A program made the translations under genes and the position numbers. Below are positions 1 to 5,348 of a DNA stretch of 5,348 nucleotides, in pieces (position 1 is the first letter of the stretch; every line of letters starts with the position of its first letter). Below the pieces are notes generated by a model. It saw nothing but the letters and a program-made list of their open reading frames with translations, was not told where the DNA came from and ran no database searches. Location of the stretch: positions 1 through 5,348 of the forward strand of contig CAMLGR010000220.1 in NCBI GenBank assembly GCA_946479615.1, read 5' to 3'. The DNA is from an uncultured Bacteroidota bacterium (GTDB lineage Bacteria; Bacteroidota; Bacteroidia; Chitinophagales; Chitinophagaceae).

Positions 1-1
1 G

Positions 2-2080
2 ACCACCAGTCATGGTAAGCGGATTGCACAAACATTGCTCGCTAAACAAAAAGAACTTGATCCATCGCGTACCAGCACTTATGCAGCCGATGTGCCCAAT
101 GTATTTAATGGCGTGAATGAAGTGATACCGGTACGCGGATTTAATTATCGCCAGAAAGCAGTAGCTGATTATCACCGCGATCATCCCAATCAGCCGATCC
201 TGGGTACTGAAATGGGAAGCACGGTCACTACGCGGGGAGCTTATGAAAAAGACAGCATCCGCGGATATGTGCCCGACCAGGATATCACGGCTCCTTCATG
301 GGCAAGCAAAGCAGAGGATTGGTGGGTGCTGGCAGCAGAAAATCCTTACTGGATGGGAGGTTTTGTATGGACAGGATTTGATTATCGTGGTGAACCAACG
401 CCATACCGCTGGCCTAATATCAATTCACATTTCGGGATCATGGATGTATGCGGTTTCCCGAAGAACATCTATTATTATTATCAATCCTGGTGGACCGATA
501 AAGATGTATTGCATATTTCCCCGCACTGGAACTGGGGTAACAGGAGAGGGCAACCGATCGATGTATGGGTGAACAGCAATGCCGATAATGTGGAATTATT
601 CCTCAATGGAAAAAGTTTAGGTAAAAAGGATATGCCCCGCAATAGTCACCTGCAATGGAGCGTGAACTATGCGCCCGGCGTACTGGAAGCAGTAGCTTAT
701 AAAAAAGGAAAGAAATTGACAACAAAAGTGGAGACAACAGGTCCACCGGCAGAAGTGGTGCTCACTCCTTATAAAACAACGATGCTGGGTGATGGTAAAG
801 ATGCAGCGATCATTAATATTTCTGTTGTTGATAAGGAAGGTCGTGAAGTACCCGATGCCGATAATATGATCCGTTTCTCTATTTCCGGTAACGGAAAGAT
901 CATTGGTGTAGGTAATGGCGATCCAAGCAGTCATGAACCCGATAAATGTGAAGAAGGAGCCTGGCAGCGCAGTTTGTTCAATGGAAAATGCCAGGTCATT
1001 GTTCAATCGGGTAAAGATGGCGGTGCGATCAAATTTGAAGCAAAAGCAGCGGGTTTATCGACAGGCTCCACCGATATCGTTACGGTTTCACCGGTCAATG
1101 CCGCCGTGGTCACTATCGATAAAACGTATGAATTAAAAGGAGAAGCTGCCAAACCCAGGGAAGCGACGAAAATGCTGGGTGCTGATATTTCTTTCTTACC
1201 GCAACTGGAAGACAGGGGTATTAAATTTTCCGATAAAGGTGTTGCCAAAGATGCGATTGCTATCCTGAAAGATCATGGATTTAATTATGTGCGTCTCCGC
1301 ATTTTCAATGATCCTGCTGCGGAAGGTGGTTATTCACGCGGGAAAGGATTCTGTGACCTGGAACATACAAAGCAAATGGCGAAGCGGGTAAAAGCAGCCG
1401 GTCTGAAACTCCTGTTGGATTTTCATTACAGCGATACCTGGGCCGATCCCGGCAAACAATACAAACCAGCGGCCTGGCGCGGTCTGTCTTTTGATGAAAC
1501 AAAAAAAGCATTGTATGATTATACCAGGAAAGTGATGCAGGAACTGAAAGACCAGGGTACTACGCCTGATATGGTGCAGGTAGGCAACGAGATCAATCAT
1601 GGCATGGTTTGGCCTGAAGGAAATATCAGTCATCCTGATAGCCTCGCGCAATTGATCGCTGCGGGTACCGCTGGGGTAAAAGCAGTCGATCCATCGGTTG
1701 TAATTATGTTGCATATTGCATTGGGTGGACAGAATGATGAATCGGTGTTCTTTATGGACCAGATGATGGCGCGCAGTGCAAAATTTGATGTGATCGGGCT
1801 TTCCTATTATCCCAAATGGCACGGCAGACTGGATGATCTCCGGGATAATATGAACGACCTGTTGAGAAGATATAATAAGGATATCATCGTGGTAGAATAT
1901 TCCGCGCGGAAGAACGAAGTGAATAAAATTGCTTTTGATCTGCCGGGTGGTAAAGGAAAAGGCACTTGTATCTGGGAGCCATTGAGTACCTGGGAAAAAG
2001 TGTTTGATGCAGATGGAAAGTCCAATGACCTGATATTGTTATACGATGATATCAATAAACAATTCATTGCAGGCAACTAA
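2..2080 (+). CDS. GH2 beta-galactosidase-type enzyme fused to a GH53 endo-beta-1,4-galactanase (5' end missing)
   Basis: The frame is open from the left edge to the TAA at 2078-2080, giving 692 visible residues. The first possible start (TTG at 35) lies inside a conserved GH2 stretch, so the true start is upstream of the window. Visible residues 1-165 are the second half of a GH2 barrel. The predicted nucleophile is Glu70 in GTEMGS (codon 209-211), followed by FVWTGFDYRGE. The acid/base Asn-Glu must lie upstream. A DUF4982-like domain (about 174-245, with PHWNW and ELFLNGKSLG) and a GH2 C-terminal beta-sandwich (about 250-362) follow. After a linker of about 27 residues, residues 390-690 form a GH53 barrel starting at LGADISFLPQLEDRGIKFSD. 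Its predicted acid/base is Glu530 in VGNEINHG (1589-1591) and its predicted nucleophile is Glu632 in VVEYSA (1895-1897). GH53 enzymes cut beta-1,4-galactan internally and GH2 enzymes remove terminal sugars, so the two activities would be complementary. Aligning the nucleophile with the neighbouring GH2 suggests about 430 residues are missing. Secretion is likely, but no signal peptide is visible. The exact GH2 substrate is inferred from the GH53 partner. Confidence 0.93.
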   Translation, partial: TTSHGKRIAQTLLAKQKELDPSRTSTYAADVPNVFNGVNEVIPVRGFNYRQKAVADYHRDHPNQPILGTEMGSTVTTRGAYEKDSIRGYVPDQDITAPSWASKAEDWWVLAAENPYWMGGFVWTGFDYRGEPTPYRWPNINSHFGIMDVCGFPKNIYYYYQSWWTDKDVLHISPHWNWGNRRGQPIDVWVNSNADNVELFLNGKSLGKKDMPRNSHLQWSVNYAPGVLEAVAYKKGKKLTTKVETTGPPAEVVLTPYKTTMLGDGKDAAIINISVVDKEGREVPDADNMIRFSISGNGKIIGVGNGDPSSHEPDKCEEGAWQRSLFNGKCQVIVQSGKDGGAIKFEAKAAGLSTGSTDIVTVSPVNAAVVTIDKTYELKGEAAKPREATKMLGADISFLPQLEDRGIKFSDKGVAKDAIAILKDHGFNYVRLRIFNDPAAEGGYSRGKGFCDLEHTKQMAKRVKAAGLKLLLDFHYSDTWADPGKQYKPAAWRGLSFDETKKALYDYTRKVMQELKDQGTTPDMVQVGNEINHGMVWPEGNISHPDSLAQLIAAGTAGVKAVDPSVVIMLHIALGGQNDESVFFMDQMMARSAKFDVIGLSYYPKWHGRLDDLRDNMNDLLRRYNKDIIVVEYSARKNEVNKIAFDLPGGKGKGTCIWEPLSTWEKVFDADGKSNDLILLYDDINKQFIAGN

Positions 2081-2086
2081 CTTGGT

Positions 2087-2188
2087 TATCCCTATGTGTG
2101 TATTTCCTATATGTCCTATGTGCCTATGTGGTGAGATTACGCCAATCAGATTTTTACCACATAGGCACATAGGTTTCACATAGGGATA
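2087..2188. repeat. Interrupted inverted repeat built from CCTATGTG units
   Basis: Two nested paired segments are visible. The outer 12 bases at 2087-2098 (TATCCCTATGTG) are the exact reverse complement of 2177-2188. The inner 18 bases at 2115-2132 (CCTATGTGCCTATGTGGT) are the exact reverse complement of 2156-2173. The loop is 23 bases (2133-2155). Between the two stems there are 16 unpaired bases on the left (2099-2114) and three on the right (2174-2176). Each arm is itself a short tandem repeat: CCTATGTG occurs at 2091, 2115 and 2123, with a diverged copy near 2106, and CACATAGG occurs at 2158, 2166 and 2177. The element begins six bases after the stop codon of the fusion gene and ends 31 bases before the next start. 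There is no run of T after the right arm, so it is not a classical intrinsic terminator. It could be a dispersed intergenic repeat, an mRNA-stabilising hairpin or an attenuator. Confidence 0.9.
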
Positions 2189-2219
2189 TTGTAAATAGAA
2201 TAATTTAAAATAATTAGAA
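2189..2219 (+). promoter_or_regulatory. A/T-rich leader before the second GH2 gene
   Basis: This 31-base stretch between the inverted repeat and the ATG at 2220 holds only three G and no C. It has no purine-rich Shine-Dalgarno sequence at a suitable distance. A/T-rich, unstructured leaders without a Shine-Dalgarno site are usual in Bacteroidota, so this is probably where ribosomes load. I do not find a convincing Bacteroidota-type promoter pair (TTTG, then TAnnTTTG about 20 bases later) here or in the repeat before it. Read-through from the upstream gene is therefore possible. Confidence 0.35.
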
Positions 2220-4670
2220 ATGAGAAGATCTTATTATTTACTAACCTTTCTTTTTATACAGGCGTATAGCCTTTGCATTGCGGCTCCTGATCCACGGCAG
2301 CGATTACTTATCGATGCAGGATGGAAATTTTCATTGACGGATACAGCCGGGGCTGATAAACCCTCTTTCAATGATAGCAAATGGAGAACGCTGAATCTCC
2401 CGCATGACTGGAGTATCGAGAACGCATTTATCGAAACAGCACCCACTGGGGGCGGTGGAGGATATCTTCCTACCGGTGTGGGTTGGTACCGTAAACACCT
2501 GGCACTTCCCAAATCGGCCAATGGAAAAAATGTATGGATAGAATTCGATGGCGTATACCAGAACAGCGATGTCTGGATCAACGGGCATCACCTGGGGCAT
2601 TATCCCAATGGCTACATGAGTTTTTATTATGATCTTACTCCTTATCTCAAAAGTGGTGATAATATTATAGCGGTACGCGTTGATAATTCTTTACAACCCA
2701 ATACCCGTTTTTATTCAGGTTCGGGTATCTACCGCCATGTATGGCTGAATATTGCCGATGCTGTGCATGTAGCTCAATGGGGAACCTATATCACTACGCC
2801 CGTAGCCGATTCATCGACTGCCACTGTAGTTATTAAAACGCAGATTGAAAATAAAAGCAACCGCATCCGTAACGGCGTATTCCGCTCGTTGATACTCGAT
2901 GCGAAAGGAAACGAGGTGGGTCGCGCTGAATTATCGTATGCTGTTACGGCCGGGAATATATTCGAGGCCGAACAAAAAGTTACGGTTGCATCTCCATCGC
3001 TCTGGTCGCTGGAAAAGCCGGAGATGTATAGTGTTCGTTCTTCTATTGTCGAAAAAGATAAAGTTATCGATGTAGTGAACACTCCCTTTGGTATCCGTGA
3101 TATTAAATATGATGTCAACAAGGGATTTTTATTGAATGGGAAGCAGGTAAAGATGAATGGCGTTTGCCTGCATCATGATGCCGGCAGTGTAGGCGCGGCT
3201 GTTCCCGAAGCTATGTGGGTAAGAAGATTGCAGGTATTAAAAGAAATGGGATGCAATGCGATCCGGACTTCCCACAACCCGGTAGCACCTGAGTTTCTTG
3301 ATCTTTGCGATCGCATGGGTTTCCTGGTGCAGGATGAGATCTTTGACGAATGGAAATCAGGGAAAGTAAAATACGGGTACAGTAATTATTTCGATCAATG
3401 GTCGCAGCATGATCTTGTCGGGTTTATCCGTCGTGACCGCAACCACCCTTCCGTTGTGATGTGGAGTGCAGGAAATGAGATCGGGGAACAAAAACAGGAA
3501 AAAGGATTGGATGTATTGCTTCCGCTGATCCAGACATTTCACCGGGAAGATCCTACCCGTCCTGTTACCACCGGCAATGATAATATAGCTGCCGATAACG
3601 GATCGGCTAAAATTCCTTTCTTACAGGCGTTGGATATTGTAGGATATAATTATGTGGACCGCTGGCATGAGCGCCGTGAATTATTTTATAGTATCGATCG
3701 TCATGATCACCCCGAATGGAAAATGGTAGGAACCGAAAGCGTTTCTGTCTCCGGTGTGCGGGGTAATTATTATGGTGGTGGTTTTGGTGGCGTCGATTCA
3801 TCGGTGATCAGGGCCGCAAACATGGCCGGTCTCATCCGTGCAGAACAATTATGGAAGTTTGTTTCCTCGCATGATTATGTCATTGGTGATTTTATGTGGA
3901 CGGGAATCGATTACCTGGGTGAAGCGCGCTGGCCCACGAAGAATGCTTCTTCCGGTGTCATCGATCTCTGTGGTTTTCCCAAGGATGCCTATTATTTTTA
4001 CCAGAGCCAATGGACTACGCAACCAATGATCCACCTGTTCCCTCATTGGAATTGGAAAGGAAAAGAAGGTAAAGTGATCCAGGTACTGGCTTATACCAAT
4101 TGCGATAGCGTGGAGCTTTTTTTAAATGGAAAATCATTTGGTATCAAGGCGCTCGAATTTCCAAGACAGGGAAATTCCGGTGGCTGGAACCGCTATGATC
4201 GTCCGCAAATAGGCAGTACTACCGGCGATCTTCATTTGGCATGGGATGTTCCTTATGAAGCAGGTACTTTAAAAGCAGTAGGAAGAAGAGCTGGGAAGAT
4301 CGTTTATACGGAAGAAATCAAAACGACGGGAGCACCGGCTGCGATCCGTTTGTCTGCTGATCGTACTTCTATCAAAGCCGATGGATATGATGTAACACAT
4401 ATAAAAGCAGAAGTAGTAGATGCAAATGGATTAGTGGTTCCTGATGCGAATAGTCAATTACAGGTTTCAGTAACAGGGAATGGACAGTTGATCGGCCTGG
4501 ATAATGGCAACCCGCGTGATCATACGTCCATGAAAAGTCCATCACGTTCGGCGTTTAATGGACTGGCGCTGGCAGTGGTTCAATCAACGGGTAAAGCAGG
4601 AAGTATAAAAGTGCAGGTGGATTCACCGGAACTGAAAAGCGGCCTCATTGAAGTCGTCTCTTCAAACTAA
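2220..4670 (+). CDS. Secreted glycoside hydrolase family 2 enzyme, probable beta-galactosidase
   Basis: This is a complete 816-residue protein. The ATG at 2220 is favoured because it gives a signal peptide: Arg2-Arg3, a hydrophobic core over residues 5-20, and likely cleavage near Ala21-Ala22. Cys19 is not in a good lipobox, so the product is probably periplasmic or exported rather than a lipoprotein. Domains in order are an N-terminal sugar-binding sandwich (about 28-185, with LPHDWSIE and GVGWYRKHL), an Ig-like domain (about 186-290), a catalytic barrel (about 292-600), a DUF4982-like domain (about 608-700) and a C-terminal beta-sandwich (about 706-812). RTSHNP at 349-354 is a GH2 signature. 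The predicted acid/base is Glu420 in WSAGNEIGEQ and the predicted nucleophile is Glu506 in MVGTESVS. GH2 enzymes are retaining exo-acting hydrolases. Galactose specificity is inferred from overall resemblance and the GH53 neighbour; other GH2 specificities cannot be excluded. An insert around residues 645-670, absent from the upstream GH2, shows the two are different subtypes rather than a recent duplication. Confidence 0.95.
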   Translation: MRRSYYLLTFLFIQAYSLCIAAPDPRQRLLIDAGWKFSLTDTAGADKPSFNDSKWRTLNLPHDWSIENAFIETAPTGGGGGYLPTGVGWYRKHLALPKSANGKNVWIEFDGVYQNSDVWINGHHLGHYPNGYMSFYYDLTPYLKSGDNIIAVRVDNSLQPNTRFYSGSGIYRHVWLNIADAVHVAQWGTYITTPVADSSTATVVIKTQIENKSNRIRNGVFRSLILDAKGNEVGRAELSYAVTAGNIFEAEQKVTVASPSLWSLEKPEMYSVRSSIVEKDKVIDVVNTPFGIRDIKYDVNKGFLLNGKQVKMNGVCLHHDAGSVGAAVPEAMWVRRLQVLKEMGCNAIRTSHNPVAPEFLDLCDRMGFLVQDEIFDEWKSGKVKYGYSNYFDQWSQHDLVGFIRRDRNHPSVVMWSAGNEIGEQKQEKGLDVLLPLIQTFHREDPTRPVTTGNDNIAADNGSAKIPFLQALDIVGYNYVDRWHERRELFYSIDRHDHPEWKMVGTESVSVSGVRGNYYGGGFGGVDSSVIRAANMAGLIRAEQLWKFVSSHDYVIGDFMWTGIDYLGEARWPTKNASSGVIDLCGFPKDAYYFYQSQWTTQPMIHLFPHWNWKGKEGKVIQVLAYTNCDSVELFLNGKSFGIKALEFPRQGNSGGWNRYDRPQIGSTTGDLHLAWDVPYEAGTLKAVGRRAGKIVYTEEIKTTGAPAAIRLSADRTSIKADGYDVTHIKAEVVDANGLVVPDANSQLQVSVTGNGQLIGLDNGNPRDHTSMKSPSRSAFNGLALAVVQSTGKAGSIKVQVDSPELKSGLIEVVSSN

Positions 4671-4680
4671 CTCCGCGATC

Positions 4681-4811
4681 CTCTGTGTCTCCTCCGTGGC
4701 CCTCTGCGTATAATTTCTGTAAAAGAGATTCTATTCATAAGCTCTGAAGGACTTTAACCTGATATTTTACTACAAGAGTTATACACAGAGGGCCACGGAG
4801 GAGACACAGAG
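4681..4811. repeat. Long near-perfect inverted repeat with 33-base arms
   Basis: The left arm (4681-4713) and the right arm (4779-4811) are reverse complements at 32 of 33 positions. The only mismatch is C4707 against A4785. The loop is 65 bases (4714-4778) and mostly A/T-rich. The left arm is made of related short blocks, CCTCTGTGT, CCTCCGTGGC and CCTCTGCGT, so it is internally repetitive, as in the element at 2087-2188. The repeat starts 10 bases after the stop of the GH2 gene and ends 15 bases before the ATG of the esterase gene. A transcript through it could form a very stable hairpin. No T run follows the right arm, nor the left arm on the other strand, so it does not look like an ordinary intrinsic terminator. 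Possible roles are a dispersed repeat, a transcript-processing or stabilising element, or a brake on translation of the gene that follows. Confidence 0.93.
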
Positions 4812-4826
4812 ATAAAAACTATAAAA
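4812..4826 (+). promoter_or_regulatory. Short A/T-rich leader before the esterase gene
   Basis: Only 15 bases, 14 of them A or T, separate the right arm of the inverted repeat from the ATG at 4827. There is no Shine-Dalgarno sequence. If the hairpin forms in RNA, its base would sit at the edge of the ribosome-binding region, so folding could affect initiation. That effect is an inference. There is no room here for a promoter, so transcription must start in or upstream of the inverted repeat. Confidence 0.35.
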
Positions 4827-5348
4827 ATGAAAATAAGTTTATTACTAAAAGGGTTATTTGCCTGGATGCTTTTCTCGGCCATGATCCCTGCCGGTGAACC
4901 CAAAGAAATTCTTCTCTGGCCAAATGGCGCTCCCGGTTCGGAAGGCAAGACAGGAGAGGAGAAAGTCAGGATAGCCGAGACGGGAGATCATGTGGTCTCC
5001 GGTATTCATCATCCATCGATCACTCCATACCTGCCTGCAAAAAATAAAGCGACCGGCGCCGCAGTGATCATTGCACCCGGTGGCGGTCACACCGAATTGT
5101 GGATCGATCATGAAGGATATACGCTGGCCCGCTGGCTGAGCGAAAGAGGCATTGCCGCATTTGTATTGAAATACAGGCTGGCCCGCGAACCCAATTCAAC
5201 TTATACGATCGATGAACATGAAGTGGCTGATATGCAACGGGCGATCAGGCTGGTTCGCAGCCGCGCCAGAGAATGGAATATCGATACAGCCCGCATTGGA
5301 GTAATGGGCTTCTCTGCCGGCGGCGAAGTCGCGGCGATGGTCGCGTAC
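4827..5348 (+). CDS. Secreted alpha/beta-hydrolase, probable carbohydrate (acetyl) esterase (3' end missing)
   Basis: The frame is open from the ATG at 4827 to the right edge, giving 174 residues with no stop. The start is supported by a signal peptide: Lys2, a hydrophobic stretch over residues 4-20, and likely cleavage near Ala22. Alternative starts at Met14 or Met19 would destroy it. The mature part opens with LLWPNGAPGSEG, often seen in secreted esterases of this type. An oxyanion-hole motif, APGGGH, lies at 83-88. The nucleophile elbow GFSAGG at 161-166 makes Ser163 the predicted catalytic serine. The Asp and His of the triad lie beyond the window. The segment LARWLSERGIAAFVLKYRL fits the fold of the acetyl-esterase and xylan-esterase-like group. 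Enzymes of this group hydrolyse acetyl or feruloyl esters on plant polysaccharides, so a deacetylating role next to galactan-degrading enzymes is plausible. Substrate is not determined by the visible sequence, and a peptidase of the same fold is a less likely alternative. Confidence 0.88.
   Translation, partial: MKISLLLKGLFAWMLFSAMIPAGEPKEILLWPNGAPGSEGKTGEEKVRIAETGDHVVSGIHHPSITPYLPAKNKATGAAVIIAPGGGHTELWIDHEGYTLARWLSERGIAAFVLKYRLAREPNSTYTIDEHEVADMQRAIRLVRSRAREWNIDTARIGVMGFSAGGEVAAMVAY

Noticed and set aside
243..572. Open frame overlapping the fusion gene in another + strand frame
   Set aside because: It lies entirely inside conserved GH2 coding sequence, its translation has no recognisable domain, and the main frame explains the region.
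1501..1507. Run of seven A as a programmed frameshift site
   Set aside because: The reading frame continues through the complete GH53 domain. No alternative downstream frame carries conserved sequence.
2170..2177. TAGGTTTC as a Bacteroidota -7 element (TAnnTTTG)
   Set aside because: The last base does not match, it lies inside the repeat arm, and no TTTG-type -33 element lies at the needed distance upstream.
2087..2188. CRISPR-like array from repeated CCTATGTG and CACATAGG
   Set aside because: The units are only 8 bases, are adjacent or nearly so, and are arranged as an inverted repeat. There are no unique spacers of regular length.
2156..2219. Intrinsic terminator after the fusion gene
   Set aside because: The stem is strong, but the right arm is followed by mixed A/T sequence, not a T run, and the stem is split by an asymmetric internal loop.
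2262..2290. Lipoprotein signal at Cys19 of the second GH2 enzyme
   Set aside because: The residues before the Cys (Tyr-Ser-Leu) do not form a good lipobox, and a standard signal-peptidase site follows at once.
2447..2464. G-rich run encoding five consecutive glycines, as a slippage or quadruplex site
   Set aside because: A glycine-rich stretch before LPTGVGWYRK is normal in this GH2 group, and the frame continues through it without disturbance.
4754..5111. Minus-strand open frames over the second intergenic gap and the start of the esterase gene
   Set aside because: They are antisense to a clear signal peptide and hydrolase domain and to the inverted repeat, and their translations resemble no family I recognise.

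Overview
The window carries carbohydrate-degradation genes, all on the + strand, most likely from a member of the Bacteroidota, possibly a Chitinophaga-like soil bacterium. Three things suggest this: secreted GH2 enzymes with the C-terminal domain arrangement common in that phylum, A/T-rich leaders in place of clear Shine-Dalgarno sites, and intermediate G+C coding sequence separated by A/T-rich gaps. The taxonomic call is an inference. No rRNA, tRNA or taxon marker is present.

Layout. (1) Positions 2-2080 hold the 3' part of a large gene cut by the left edge. It encodes the end of a GH2 beta-galactosidase-type enzyme fused in frame to a complete GH53 endo-beta-1,4-galactanase domain. (2) Positions 2081-2219 are a 139-base gap filled largely by an interrupted inverted repeat built from copies of CCTATGTG. 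(3) Positions 2220-4670 hold a complete 816-residue secreted GH2 enzyme with both catalytic glutamates. (4) Positions 4671-4826 are a 156-base gap holding a second inverted repeat, with 33-base arms that pair at 32 of 33 positions. (5) Positions 4827-5348 hold the 5' part of a secreted alpha/beta-hydrolase, probably a carbohydrate esterase, cut by the right edge.

How the genes may work together. GH53 enzymes cut beta-1,4-galactan internally, GH2 beta-galactosidases remove terminal galactose, and an esterase could remove acetyl groups that block access. This fits breakdown of pectic galactan (type I arabinogalactan or rhamnogalacturonan-I side chains), perhaps as part of a polysaccharide utilization locus. 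No SusC/SusD pair or regulator lies in the window, so that is a contextual inference.

The points most worth a second look are the GH2-GH53 fusion and the two inverted repeats. The repeats differ in sequence but resemble each other in design. Each lies just after one stop codon and just before the next start codon, so together they bracket the complete GH2 gene. I see no evidence for a wholly new defence, mobile or RNA system.
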